64,000 nt of DNA from an uncultured Paracoccaceae bacterium (GCA_947488605.1 CANKZJ010000004.1:62001-126000), one strand, 5' to 3'; numbered from the stretch's first letter, positions 52,228-60,544 are shown. Numbers and translations: made by a program. The notes: generated by a model not told the origin, from the sequence alone.

Positions 52228-53286
52228 TCAGCCCGCCTTTTTGCGGATCAAAGTCGGGATGCCTAACCACTTCGAGAACGAAAACCCGTCTTTGCCGTCT
52301 TGCGACACCATATCTTCGCGGCGAATGGTCAATGGCAGAAACAGATTAGCCATGCGCGCATGCCGCGGGAAGATTGACCCGGTGAATGGTTTGCGCTTGC
52401 TGATCAAACCGAGTGGGAAGTTTGCCATGCGCGCATGCCGCGGGAAAATCGATCCGGTGAATGGTTTGCGCTTGCTTAGCAGGGGGATCGGAAAGTTGGC
52501 CATCCGCGGCGCGCCGGGGATCAAAGCGTTGGTTCCCTGCTTCCCGTTGATGAGAAGCGGGAATGGCACAGTTGCCATCCGGCCATGACGTGGGATCAGC
52601 GATCCCGTGAACGGCTTGCGACGGCTGATCAAACGAATAGGAAAATTTGCCATCCGCGCATGACGTGGGAAAATCGATCCTGTGAAAGGTTTTCTGCGGC
52701 TGATCAGAGGGATGGGAAAGTTTGCCATCCGGGCATGAGGAGGGAAGATCGACCCGGTAAATGGCTTGCGTCTGTCGATCAGCGGAAAGGCAAACTCTGT
52801 GAGGTGAAACGTGCGGGAGGTGAGCGAATTGGCGGCAGGTTTTCTGCGGCTGATCAGCGGGATAGGCCAGTCGGCCATATGAAAATTGGTGGTTCCGGGT
52901 TCTCTGCGAACCTTGAGGATATGCGGGTGACCCTCCAAGATGCTGACGCCAAGTTTTGGCGCATCTTTGACGTAGACCTCTTCGACTAGCGGATCCAGAT
53001 CGACTGCACCCATTGCTGCTGTCAGTTCGCGCGTAATCTTTGCAACGCCCAACGGCTTGAACCCGGCACGCACCAGCATGACCGCACCACCGTTTGCTAT
53101 ACGTGCCTGATAGGCGCGGGCGGTGTCATCTCGGACGCTTTGTGCGACCAGTGCCTCAAAAAGACCGTCAGCCTGTTCATAGACATCCAGAATGCTCGGA
53201 GAGAGCCGGTTGATCCGGACCAGTTCAGATCGTGCTTCATGCGCCTGTTGAGCGCTCTCAAAGTATCGCGTGATAATCTGTGTCAT
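52228..53286 (-). CDS. Puc-operon protein with eight tandem 25-residue repeats, function unknown
   Basis: A 352-residue soluble, very basic protein, coupled to pucC by ATGA. Residues 1-135 form a small alpha/beta domain (ITRYFESAQQAHEARSELVR, NGGAVMLVRAGFKPLGVAKI, MGAVDLD) with the pattern of general-stress 17M/YflT proteins; this is a weak resemblance. From residue 136 come seven full 25-residue repeats and a partial eighth. Each repeat runs from RMANFPIPLIS through RRKPFTGSIFPRHA. Repeat 5 (236-260) is divergent and replaces RRKPF by NGKQG. A tail ending LGIPTLIRKKAG completes it. In R. capsulatus pucDE occupy this position, but I see no similarity to them. The basic, Pro- and Phe-rich repeats suggest binding to membrane surface or LH2; this is inference. 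Confidence 0.85.
   Translation of the reverse strand: MTQIITRYFESAQQAHEARSELVRINRLSPSILDVYEQADGLFEALVAQSVRDDTARAYQARIANGGAVMLVRAGFKPLGVAKITRELTAAMGAVDLDPLVEEVYVKDAPKLGVSILEGHPHILKVRREPGTTNFHMADWPIPLISRRKPAANSLTSRTFHLTEFAFPLIDRRKPFTGSIFPPHARMANFPIPLISRRKPFTGSIFPRHARMANFPIRLISRRKPFTGSLIPRHGRMATVPFPLLINGKQGTNALIPGAPRMANFPIPLLSKRKPFTGSIFPRHARMANFPLGLISKRKPFTGSIFPRHARMANLFLPLTIRREDMVSQDGKDGFSFSKWLGIPTLIRKKAG
52306..52881 (-). repeat. 75-bp tandem repeats encoding the 25-residue units
   Basis: Seven in-frame 75-bp units plus a partial eighth encode residues 136-327 of the puc-linked protein. Units 6 and 7 are nearly identical in DNA as well (for example CCGCGGCATGCGCGCATGG occurs in both), while units 1, 2 and 5 are diverged. 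Residues kept in most units are M2, A3, F5, P6, L9, R13, K14, P15, F16, T17, G18, S19, P22 and R23 of the unit. Confidence 0.92.
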
Positions 53287-54722
53287 GAAACCTCCACTGG
53301 GTTGTTTTGCGGTGCGGTGTCGCGTTGACCTTTCAGGCGCATGCTCGAATTGGTGAGCAATGGCAGGGCCACGATGATGGCCACAACCAAAAAGGCAATC
53401 TCGATACCGAACACTATATTATAGGGCAGTTGGACATTAAGTCCCGTCGTTGATGACTTGCCGACGATGACATCTCGCACGATACCGGCGAGCAGAACGC
53501 CGAGCCCGGCACAAGTTGCCTGAACAGCACCCCAAGCGCCAAGAGAGAGACCAATGCGTGCCGCAGGCGAATTTTGAATTGTCGCAGTCAGTGTAGCATG
53601 GCCAAAAAGACCAGCGCCAAGACCGCAAGCAAATATGCCTGAGACAAACAGTGGCGCGCCCACAATCGTCGACGATAGAATGATGCCGGCAAATCCGGGA
53701 ATGCCAATTGCTGCACCGATTGCAGCAAGAGGAATAGGTGGTCTGCCGGTTGAAAGTGCACGAGACGCGAAACCAAAGCCAATCAGTGTGCCAGTGGCAA
53801 GGATCGCGGTCAGCATCGTCGTCTGAGCGACAGAAAACCCGAGAGCCTGACCGCCATATGGTTCTAGTAGAACATCTGCCATACCGAACCCAAACGTGCC
53901 CATGCCGATAAGGACCAGCAAACGCACCGCACCTGGGCGTTTTGTGAGTTCCCGCCAAGCAACAGAGAATTTTTCGTATTGGGCAGTTTCCATCTCGCGG
54001 GCTCGGTTACGGTCGCGCGCCTCTTGTTTCCATAAGGCTGTGAGGTTCAATACCACGGTGACAACAGCCGACCCTTGGATAACTTGGATCAACCGTCCAG
54101 GCGTATAGTTCGTTAATAGTGCGCCGTAGATCAAGGCGCTGATCACCATACCGATCAGCAGCATGACATACATAAGCCCTACGACCTTGGGATGGTCTTT
54201 TTCTGCGACTAGGTCAGTTGCCAGCGCCAAGCCAACCGTCTGAACCATATGTACGCCTGCACCAACGAGCAGAAATGACAGGGCCGCCGCAGACAGTCCA
54301 ATCCAGCGGGGGGCATCAATGGCCTCTCCGTAGCCGGATAAAACAAGCAGTGCGAAAGGCATGATGGCAAAACCACCAAACTGATAAAGCGTGCCTTTCC
54401 AAATATATGGGGCACGCCGCCAACCCAGAGCCGAACGATGGGTATCGGATTTAAAGCCGATCAAAGTGCGGAATGGTGCAAATAGAAGAGGAAGGGCCAA
54501 CATCCCCGCGACAAGTGTTGCAGGGACGGAGAGTTCAACAATCATAACCCGGTTCAGAGTGCCGACCAGCAGCACCAAGGCCATTCCGACGGTTACTTGG
54601 AAGAGTGACAGCCGCAACAGGCGCGACAAAGGCACATCGTCCGTCGCAACATCTGCAAACGGCAGATATTTTGGCGTGATCGTCGCCAAACGGTACAGTG
54701 CAATGTCACGAAAGCTTGCCAT
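53283..54722 (-). CDS. pucC: Light-harvesting complex assembly protein PucC (major facilitator fold)
   Basis: A 479-residue, twelve-helix membrane protein needed for LH2 assembly. ITPKYLPFADVATDDVPLSR, LLRLSLFQVTVGMALVLLVG and TLNRVMIVELSVPATLVAGM form the family N-terminus. FGFGMADVLLEPYGGQALGF and LGLCAGVGAG-like GIFACGLGAGLFGHATLT follow. ATG 54722 has TTGGGGACA seven bases upstream; the frame extends to GTG 54812 without homology. It lies 106 bases downstream of pucA and overlaps the repeat-protein gene by four bases. Confidence 0.95.
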   Translation of the reverse strand: MASFRDIALYRLATITPKYLPFADVATDDVPLSRLLRLSLFQVTVGMALVLLVGTLNRVMIVELSVPATLVAGMLALPLLFAPFRTLIGFKSDTHRSALGWRRAPYIWKGTLYQFGGFAIMPFALLVLSGYGEAIDAPRWIGLSAAALSFLLVGAGVHMVQTVGLALATDLVAEKDHPKVVGLMYVMLLIGMVISALIYGALLTNYTPGRLIQVIQGSAVVTVVLNLTALWKQEARDRNRAREMETAQYEKFSVAWRELTKRPGAVRLLVLIGMGTFGFGMADVLLEPYGGQALGFSVAQTTMLTAILATGTLIGFGFASRALSTGRPPIPLAAIGAAIGIPGFAGIILSSTIVGAPLFVSGIFACGLGAGLFGHATLTATIQNSPAARIGLSLGAWGAVQATCAGLGVLLAGIVRDVIVGKSSTTGLNVQLPYNIVFGIEIAFLVVAIIVALPLLTNSSMRLKGQRDTAPQNNPVEVS

Positions 54723-54828
54723 CAATTGTCCCCAAGTCACGCGTTCCGGGACTGCCCAAAACAAGGGCAACCACCGGAAATCACGAGAAGAGCGTTGAGC
54801 GCCTTGCGGCACTCAATGTGTTTTTGAT

Positions 54829-55182
54829 CTAGTTATTGATCAGCAACGGCGGGGCTTCTGCTGAGGCCGACGCAAGAACTTCTTGTGTCTGTAAGATTGC
54901 TTTGGTGACCGTCCCATCCGACAAGATGACAGTTACTTCGCTACCGTGCTGAGGCGTATCAATGACATAGGCCGCATTTGCAGTGTCCATGTCTGTCTCT
55001 AGCATTGTTGCTGAAGCTTGTGCGCCTGCGCCGAGTTCTTGACCTGACAGGAAATCAGCAACCCAAGTTGTATTGCTTACCACTGCAACATGCACAGCGA
55101 ATGATCCAAGGGCGACTGCGCCTAGAAATACGGGAACCCCTACTGAAGGGGAGACAACAAGCCACATTTTTGCATTATTCAT
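54829..55182 (-). CDS. pucA: LH2 alpha subunit PucA with long C-terminal extension
   Basis: Bacteriochlorophyll-binding alpha polypeptide of the peripheral antenna. MNNAKMWLVVSPSVGVPVFL, GAVALGSFAVHVAVVSNTTW contains the bacteriochlorophyll-ligand His in FAVHVAVV and the aromatic residues after it. Usual length is 52-60 residues; this one is 117, with an extra segment of about 60 residues (from FLSGQELGAG on) that is acidic and Thr/Ala-rich. It follows pucB by 12 bases. A long alpha extension exists in R. sphaeroides Puc2A but is not the same sequence type. Confidence 0.94.
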   Translation of the reverse strand: MNNAKMWLVVSPSVGVPVFLGAVALGSFAVHVAVVSNTTWVADFLSGQELGAGAQASATMLETDMDTANAAYVIDTPQHGSEVTVILSDGTVTKAILQTQEVLASASAEAPPLLINN

Positions 55183-55194
55183 GACTTTTCCTTT

Positions 55195-55350
55195 CTATCC
55201 GAGCCACGGCGTAGAAATCGCCACCAGCATATGCGCAATCAACGCGATTGCACCAAACACACGTGTGCCATCGATGAGGTAGCTATGCACTTCCTCGGCT
55301 TCTTTGAGAGTTAAGCCTGTAGGCCAAACCTTATCTTGATCGTCGGACAT
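55195..55350 (-). CDS. pucB: LH2 beta subunit PucB
   Basis: A 51-residue antenna polypeptide, too short for common ORF cut-offs. The sequence begins MSDDQDKVWPTGLTLKEAEE, continues VHSYLIDGTRVFGAIALIAH and ends MLVAISTPWLG. It matches LH2 beta proteins throughout, with the first-ring His in EEVHSYL and the bacteriochlorophyll ligand His in ALIAHML. GGAGG about seven bases before ATG 55350. First gene of pucBAC; expression is probably controlled by PpsR boxes at 55463-55506. Confidence 0.96.
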   Translation of the reverse strand: MSDDQDKVWPTGLTLKEAEEVHSYLIDGTRVFGAIALIAHMLVAISTPWLG

Positions 55351-55462
55351 CTCCGATTCCTCCTTGGTTGGTCGCTGGGGAGCAGAGCCAAACCGAATTC
55401 TCTTGCGATCAAGTCCATGCGCCCACTAAGACGCGTCGTTTTGACGCATCTACTTCTGAATG

Positions 55463-55506
55463 TGTCATTTCAGCATTACAAAAGCAACTGTCAATTAAAT
55501 TAGACA
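55463..55506 (-). promoter_or_regulatory. puc promoter with two PpsR/CrtJ-type boxes
   Basis: Two TGT-N12-ACA palindromes occur at 55463-55480 and 55489-55506, separated by eight bases, the spacing known for cooperative PpsR/CrtJ binding. On the minus strand the upstream box ends in TTGACA (55494-55489), which fits a -35. TGAAAT (55472-55467) in the other box fits a -10 at a 16-base spacing. Aerobic or light-dependent repression of pucBAC is expected, with a leader of about 110 bases. Confidence 0.8.
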
Positions 55507-55832
55507 CCTATCAATACCGAAACGAATGCTAATTAGCCATTTGTTTCAGTATGTTAGCTATATGTTTAGGACTAATTACTTGTCCTCGGCGCTGCGATTC
55601 AGGTGCTCGTCATGGACTGGCTACAACCCTGAGGGATTCGCGACACCACCGCGATAACATCGTCTTCACCATAAAAAGCTGGGTGGTAAGCAGCATTCCT
55701 GTCGCCTGAAATTCTGCGTAGATAGTGAAACAAATTTTCGGAAATCCACAAAAGTAGCATTGCTTATGATGCATTAGTAATGTAAATATATCAAACGGAA
55801 GGTGTAACCTGGTCAACGAGTTTTAGTTTTTT

Positions 55833-55867
55833 GAAGTGGCTGCGCTCTTGTTGGGCGCAGCCACTTC
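55833..55867. terminator. Thirteen-bp inverted repeat downstream of the desaturase gene
   Basis: GAAGTGGCTGCGC, nine-base loop, GCGCAGCCACTTC is a perfect stem. It lies about 90 bases after the stop of the minus-strand desaturase gene and could end its transcript, but an A-run and not a T-run follows it on that strand. On the plus strand only CTTTTAAGG follows. The role is uncertain. Confidence 0.45.
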
Positions 55868-55956
55868 GGCTTTTAAGGTTACCTTAAGTCTGTTTTCGTC
55901 CCGTTCGTTGATCTGACGTTGAACCTACGAGTAATGGGGCCAAACTCCGGCGGTCA

Positions 55957-56874
55957 CTAACTCGCCCTGACAGCGAATTGCGTGATTGATTGGTGCGTTG
56001 GCTTTATTGCTTCTGCGCGCTCTTTATACGCCACCTCTTTTGACAGTTCTTTGTGTGCTGTTTCGAGGTGCCTTGCGGGGACCTGAGGGAACAAGTGATG
56101 CACAAGGTGGTAGCAATCGTTTCTTGGAAAGAACAAAAGCTTGACCGGCGTCGGCGCGAGAACATTGCGCGTGGCCTTTAGTTCATCGTCCTCGGCCACG
56201 ATGCCGGCATGATCGAGACAATCCGTCCAGAAATTGATGGTGGGCAGAATGTAGAACATCGGCACTAGAACAAATAAGATTGCCGCGTAGGGCTGCGCGA
56301 TTGTCAGGCCCGCCATGGCGATCAGGATCGCGGCTTTCAGTCCCAGATACAGCGCACCGTCACTTCCCGATAAGTTGATGCCAGAATACACCTTAAGGTG
56401 ACGGCCGGTCAGGGGGATGCTGATATAGCGAAAGATCGTTTTGGCCGATACTTCGTCGTGCAGACCAAACAGCTCGATCGGGCCCATTTCACGGTCTTGG
56501 CCGTAGTCGCCCAAATGCGCGTGATGAGACAGATGATCGTGTTTGTATTCCTTGAAGCACCCAAGCAACAAAGATGCGCACAGTCGACCCAAGGTGACGT
56601 TGTCTTCACGTTCTTCGCAAAATGTGGAGTGCGAGCATTCATGTACGATGTTGTTTAGCCCGCGCAGCCGCGTTCCGATAAAGATCGAAAGAATGATCAT
56701 CATAGAAACGGTGAGCCATGACAGCGTCAGGCTTAAAAGATAGCCGCCCGCCACCACGCCGGCGCCAATCTGCACCAGGTAAAAACTGACGATAAGCCAT
56801 GCCTGTCTTTGCGAGTATTTCTTCATGCCGACAAACTGCCGCATAAATTTCTGCCGGAGTTCTTGCCCTGTCAT
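55957..56874 (-). CDS. Membrane fatty acid desaturase
   Basis: Di-iron membrane desaturase, about 305 residues. The three His boxes are present: HECSHSTF near residue 83, HDHLSHHAHLGD near 119, and HLVHHLFPQVPARHLE near 250. Four hydrophobic segments flank them, including LIVSFYLVQIGAGVVAGGYL. GAGGG before ATG 56874 supports this start over the upstream extension. Position and substrate of desaturation cannot be read; carotenoid ketolase or hydroxylase families share the His pattern, but the spacing fits acyl-lipid desaturases. Divergent from the LysR gene. Confidence 0.85.
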   Translation of the reverse strand: MTGQELRQKFMRQFVGMKKYSQRQAWLIVSFYLVQIGAGVVAGGYLLSLTLSWLTVSMMIILSIFIGTRLRGLNNIVHECSHSTFCEEREDNVTLGRLCASLLLGCFKEYKHDHLSHHAHLGDYGQDREMGPIELFGLHDEVSAKTIFRYISIPLTGRHLKVYSGINLSGSDGALYLGLKAAILIAMAGLTIAQPYAAILFVLVPMFYILPTINFWTDCLDHAGIVAEDDELKATRNVLAPTPVKLLFFPRNDCYHLVHHLFPQVPARHLETAHKELSKEVAYKERAEAIKPTHQSITQFAVRAS

Positions 56875-57088
56875 TTTGCCCTCTTGCGCTGTCAAAGAAA
56901 CAATAATGACCTTTCTAACCCTTTGTAGAAAGGCATTTTTTTGCACATGGCCTGCGTCGGCATTGGGCCTAAATCAGCCATTCTTATGGGAAAATTGACG
57001 ATGTGGCCCAAACTGCCGAATGATCGACGTTATTGCTCAAGAAAATCTACTGTTGCATTAGGACAGCTAATTCTGAGACTAGTGCAAG

Positions 57089-58006
57089 ATGGATTACGAT
57101 TACGATTCTTTGGTCTCTCTTGCGGCAGTTATCCGAGAAGGGGGCTTTGATGCCGCGGCAAAATCGCTTGATGTGACACAATCTGCGGTCAGTCAGCGAA
57201 TCAAGCAACTCGAAGATAAAGTCGGCGCAATCTTGATTATTCGAGGGCGGCCATGTGTTCCTACAGAGCTTGGACTTCAGCTCTGTCGCCATGTCGAACA
57301 GGTGACTTTACTTCAACATGAATTGAACGATCAGATCAGTTCATTGATTGATGGCCAAACCGACAAAGCCGCGACCATACGGATTGCCGTGAACAACGAC
57401 AGCATTGCGTCTTGGTTCCCAAATGTGATGAAGCGCGCAGCGCAGGACTTAAATGTTCAACTCGAGATCATCCCTGATGACCAAGAGCATACAGAAAAAA
57501 GCCTGAAATCGGGAAATTCGCTTGCGGTTGTAACGACGCTCGAAAAGCCTGTGCAAGGATGCCGGCGCATATCGCTGGGCGCGATGGAGTACATCGCGGT
57601 TGCGTCTGCCGAGTTCTATGCAGAGCACTTTTCGCAAGGTGTATCGCTAGAGACGATCAAGGGCACACGTTGCTTGGCATTCGACCGGAAAGACACAATT
57701 CAAGATCAATGGATGACGCTTTGTTTTGGCGCGCCCGCGAAGGTCTTCACACATATGGTGCCCTCATATGAGGGCTATGTCGCGTGCTGTCTCAATGGGA
57801 CGGGCTGGGGTATTGTCCCGGGTAACGCTGGTGAGCCGCATTTGAAGACTGGTAAGCTCATTGAACTGGTGCCCGACAAGCGGATCAACATTTCGCTGCA
57901 TTGGCAGTCGAGCACGCAATCGAGCGAGATTTTGCGAAGACTAGGTGAACTTGTGCGCGAAGAAGCAATGACCCATTTGCTTCCTGATGCATTCCGCGCC
58001 GTTTAA
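57089..58006 (+). CDS. LysR-family regulator, ArgP-like
   Basis: A 305-residue LysR protein. The N-terminus DYDSLVSLAAVIREGGFDAA, then AKSLDVTQSAVSQRIKQLED resembles ArgP/LysG. The effector domain (about 90-295) includes LAVVTTLEKPVQGCRRISLG and GYVACCLNGTGWGIVPG. ArgP genes are normally divergent from an amino-acid exporter (argO/lysE); here the divergent neighbour is a desaturase, 214 bases away. Either control has been rewired or the target lies elsewhere. Confidence 0.88.
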   Translation: MDYDYDSLVSLAAVIREGGFDAAAKSLDVTQSAVSQRIKQLEDKVGAILIIRGRPCVPTELGLQLCRHVEQVTLLQHELNDQISSLIDGQTDKAATIRIAVNNDSIASWFPNVMKRAAQDLNVQLEIIPDDQEHTEKSLKSGNSLAVVTTLEKPVQGCRRISLGAMEYIAVASAEFYAEHFSQGVSLETIKGTRCLAFDRKDTIQDQWMTLCFGAPAKVFTHMVPSYEGYVACCLNGTGWGIVPGNAGEPHLKTGKLIELVPDKRINISLHWQSSTQSSEILRRLGELVREEAMTHLLPDAFRAV

Positions 58007-58031
58007 GCGAGCGGAACAGCGGCCAAGAAAC

Positions 58032-58541
58032 TCAGCACCAATCGAAGATGCGGTAAACGCTCTTGCGGCCATCCGTTTCTGCAACCTGTACTGAAACCGC
58101 TTCACCGGTTTCAAGGCCACCGAGCATCGCCTTACGCAATACACCCACGCCCACAAAAACATCTTCGGTGCTTCCGAATGTATGGACAAAACCATACCCT
58201 TTTTTTGGATCAAACCATTTCACCCTTGCAGGCATACGCGCATCAAAAATGTGATCCGGCGCCTTGTCGGAGACTTCACCCTCTACCTCATCTGCGGGTT
58301 GGGCATAGAAGACCTCGGTGATCTTAAACCCGTTCGCTGTTGGCACGAAATCAAATTCAATGACCGATCCGTCCGCGATGCTTGCGACGCCTGTCTTAAG
58401 CAAGACGTTCTTGTGCAGCAGGAAATCAATTTCGATCCCCGAAACAACGACAAAGCCAAAACCCTTGCCCATGTCGAACCATTTTACGGTCCCGGTCAGA
58501 CGTGTTGATCGGTTAATCTGTAATGTAGCGATATTGTTCAT
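58032..58541 (-). CDS. Twin cold-shock-domain protein
   Basis: A 169-residue protein with two cold-shock domains joined by an acidic linker. Domain 1 (about 13-75) has TGTVKWFDMGKGFGFVVV and FLLHKNVL. Domain 2 (about 103-165) has ARVKWFDPKKGYGFVHTF and DVFVGVGVLRKA. Both keep the RNP-1 aromatic residues. Such twin proteins bind single-stranded nucleic acid and are common in Alphaproteobacteria. AAGGAAAAG precedes ATG 58541. Its upstream region (58542-58900) is long and gene-free, as for other cold-shock genes with structured leaders. Confidence 0.93.
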   Translation of the reverse strand: MNNIATLQINRSTRLTGTVKWFDMGKGFGFVVVSGIEIDFLLHKNVLLKTGVASIADGSVIEFDFVPTANGFKITEVFYAQPADEVEGEVSDKAPDHIFDARMPARVKWFDPKKGYGFVHTFGSTEDVFVGVGVLRKAMLGGLETGEAVSVQVAETDGRKSVYRIFDWC

Positions 58542-58900
58542 AAGTTCTTTTCCTTGTTAACAAACGATGGCCAAGTCTGACGTGTGATCTGGAAGATGGG
58601 TCATTGACCCTTGGCTCGGTATATTTGTTAACTACGGTTAATGATGTCGTTCTGTCAGGTTACGGAGGGTGAGTCACAGGTGACAGAACGTGCTAAATTA
58701 TTGAAAATAATTGTAAATATGAATGGCTCCAATGGCGTTGATCCGCGAAAGGAGTTTTCTTTTTTGTAGCATGTAGCCCTAATTCGATGATGAATGACCT
58801 CCCAAGTGCGGTGCGAGAACCAGCAATTTCCTTGCGCGCCGCACATTGAAGCCAGTTCAAAACGATAGATTTTATTAACTTAGATTTGCGATTGCCCTAA
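58542..58900. other. 359-base gene-free region upstream of the cold-shock gene
   Basis: Separates the divergent cold-shock and TPR-protein genes. Rich in A/T near 58690-58760 and 58860-58890. No ORF with a credible start and no RNA gene was recognised. It may hold a long cold-shock leader on the minus strand and the promoter of the TPR gene on the plus strand. Confidence 0.5.
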
Positions 58901-60544
58901 ATGCGTTCAGACCAACAAATTGCAGAATATCTCCAAAGCGTTGCCGCGTCGCAGGTGCTGGGTAAGAGCGAGCGCCGCCTGAACTTGCTTGAATATATTA
59001 TTCGCAAGGAACTGAACGGCGAGGGCGAAAGTCTGAAGGCCTATTCGATCGGCATTGATGTCCTGAACCGCCCAGATGACTTCGACCCTGCTCTCGACAG
59101 CAGCGTGCGCGTCGAAATGGGTCGGCTAAGGACAGCGTTGGCCAGTTTCGAGAGCAGTGCAAATGCCACCTGCGAGATCGCCGTTGAAATCCCTGTCGGG
59201 AGTTACCGTCCCAATGTACATGCACGATCCACCGCGACCGCGCGAAACGCGGAAAAGGTAACGGCGTTCCCTTCTAGCGGTAGGTTAACGGCCGCATTCA
59301 TGTCTTTAGCTGTTGTGGCCTGCCTTTCGCTCATGGCTCTCTATCTATGGCCACGCGAGGAAGAGGTCGGGGGTTTGAACGAAAGCGGTGTGCGCGTGGC
59401 AATGGCATCTTTCGACGGACCGCAATCTGCTACCTCACGGGTTGAAACCGCATTGCGCCAGAGCCTCGCACGCAACAGGTCTATCGCCATCTTCACCCAA
59501 GGCCTGCCCGGGATTGGAATTGCCGATTTTTCGTTGCGAGGGTTGGTCAGTGATCTCAACGAGACTGAGCAGCGCATCAGCATTGAACTATTGAATGTAC
59601 ATACCAATCGCATCGTCTGGACAAAGTCGCTGAGCGTCTCTGAGCAAGAGGACTTTGACGCCCAGGTATCCGAGGTCATAGGTAATGAATTGGTCTTGCG
59701 GCTATTGGGTGCATCAAAAGAAGTCCTTGAAGGACGCGACCCATTAACCTTGAACGACGAGCAGCTATTCTTAATGGCGACATGGGTTCCCGGCCCGACC
59801 GCCGCAAACTCCTTTGAATGGGAACAGCGGCGCATTGAGTTAATGCGGTTGGCACTGGACAGAAACCCTGATCTTGGAACATCCCATTCCGTGATGGCTG
59901 ACAAGCTTGCGCAAATGGCGAATTTCTATCCATCATTCGACACAGAGGACGTGCGCAATCAGGTGGCGATGCATATTGGTCGCGCCAAAGACCTCGCACC
60001 TCTTCACCCTGACGTCATGTTCAACATAGCACAATCGTACTGGCATTCGGGCAGGATGCAGCAAAGCCATGCTGCGATGCAAAGAGTGATTGACCTTGAT
60101 CCAGGCCACGACTTGGCGAGGTTCCTATCAAAGGTCATTCCGTACACATGCGCTGTCCCCCCGAATGGGTTAGTGGCCGAAGCCACTGCGTTTGATCAAT
60201 CATTGGCTCCTGACAATCCTATTCGGTGGATTACGCTGACGTGGGTTGCGTGGTTGAAGCTCAATAACGGAGACATCGCAGGTGCCCTTGAGGCCAAGCA
60301 AAGCGCTGCGCTCATCTTTGAGACACCATACACGTTTGTAGGGCACGCCATGCTGTTGCACAAAGTCGGCCGCACAGATGAGGCTGCACAAATACTGCGG
60401 CGACAGCAGCTGAATTGGCCAGGTATTTCTGCGGACCATTTCGCCAACGTGACGATGCCGCGGCTGTGCCATGAAGGTGACCCGCCGGTCGGGCTTATTC
60501 GCGGCTATGAGGCTCTGGCTGTCGCGGTTCCTTATCAGAGGTAG
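58901..60544 (+). CDS. Membrane-anchored protein with N-terminal DNA-binding-like domain and TPR repeats
   Basis: A 547-residue protein. Residues about 1-105 (RRLNLLEYIIRKELNGEGES, KAYSIGIDVLNRPDDFDPAL, SSVRVEMGRLRTALASFE) match a domain found at the N-terminus of many alphaproteobacterial TPR and adenylate-cyclase-like proteins. One membrane helix is near 128-148 (LTAAFMSLAVVACLSLMALYL). A periplasmic domain follows (about 160-285), with FSLRGLVSDLNETEQRISIE. The C-terminal half carries TPR-like helices (GRAKDLAPLHPDVMFNIAQS). The layout resembles CadC-type membrane sensors; no ligand can be named. Single gene, divergent from the cold-shock gene. Confidence 0.72.
   Translation: MRSDQQIAEYLQSVAASQVLGKSERRLNLLEYIIRKELNGEGESLKAYSIGIDVLNRPDDFDPALDSSVRVEMGRLRTALASFESSANATCEIAVEIPVGSYRPNVHARSTATARNAEKVTAFPSSGRLTAAFMSLAVVACLSLMALYLWPREEEVGGLNESGVRVAMASFDGPQSATSRVETALRQSLARNRSIAIFTQGLPGIGIADFSLRGLVSDLNETEQRISIELLNVHTNRIVWTKSLSVSEQEDFDAQVSEVIGNELVLRLLGASKEVLEGRDPLTLNDEQLFLMATWVPGPTAANSFEWEQRRIELMRLALDRNPDLGTSHSVMADKLAQMANFYPSFDTEDVRNQVAMHIGRAKDLAPLHPDVMFNIAQSYWHSGRMQQSHAAMQRVIDLDPGHDLARFLSKVIPYTCAVPPNGLVAEATAFDQSLAPDNPIRWITLTWVAWLKLNNGDIAGALEAKQSAALIFETPYTFVGHAMLLHKVGRTDEAAQILRRQQLNWPGISADHFANVTMPRLCHEGDPPVGLIRGYEALAVAVPYQR

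Larger units (their letters stand above)
55351..55956. other. 606-base intergenic region upstream of pucB
   Basis: Contains the puc promoter with paired TGT-N12-ACA boxes and a long AT-rich stretch upstream. A 68-codon minus-strand ORF at 55610-55816 has no recognisable family and poor initiation context, so I do not call it. A 13-bp inverted repeat sits at 55833-55867. Otherwise I see nothing gene-like. Confidence 0.6.

Noticed and set aside
52306..52881. Repeats as an assembly artefact or CRISPR-like array
   Set aside because: Units are in frame with no stop, differ by graded substitutions, and have no spacers; this fits a repeat protein.
55610..55816. 68-codon minus-strand ORF upstream of pucB
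   Set aside because: No family, unusual composition and no good ribosome-binding site; lies in an AT-rich regulatory region.
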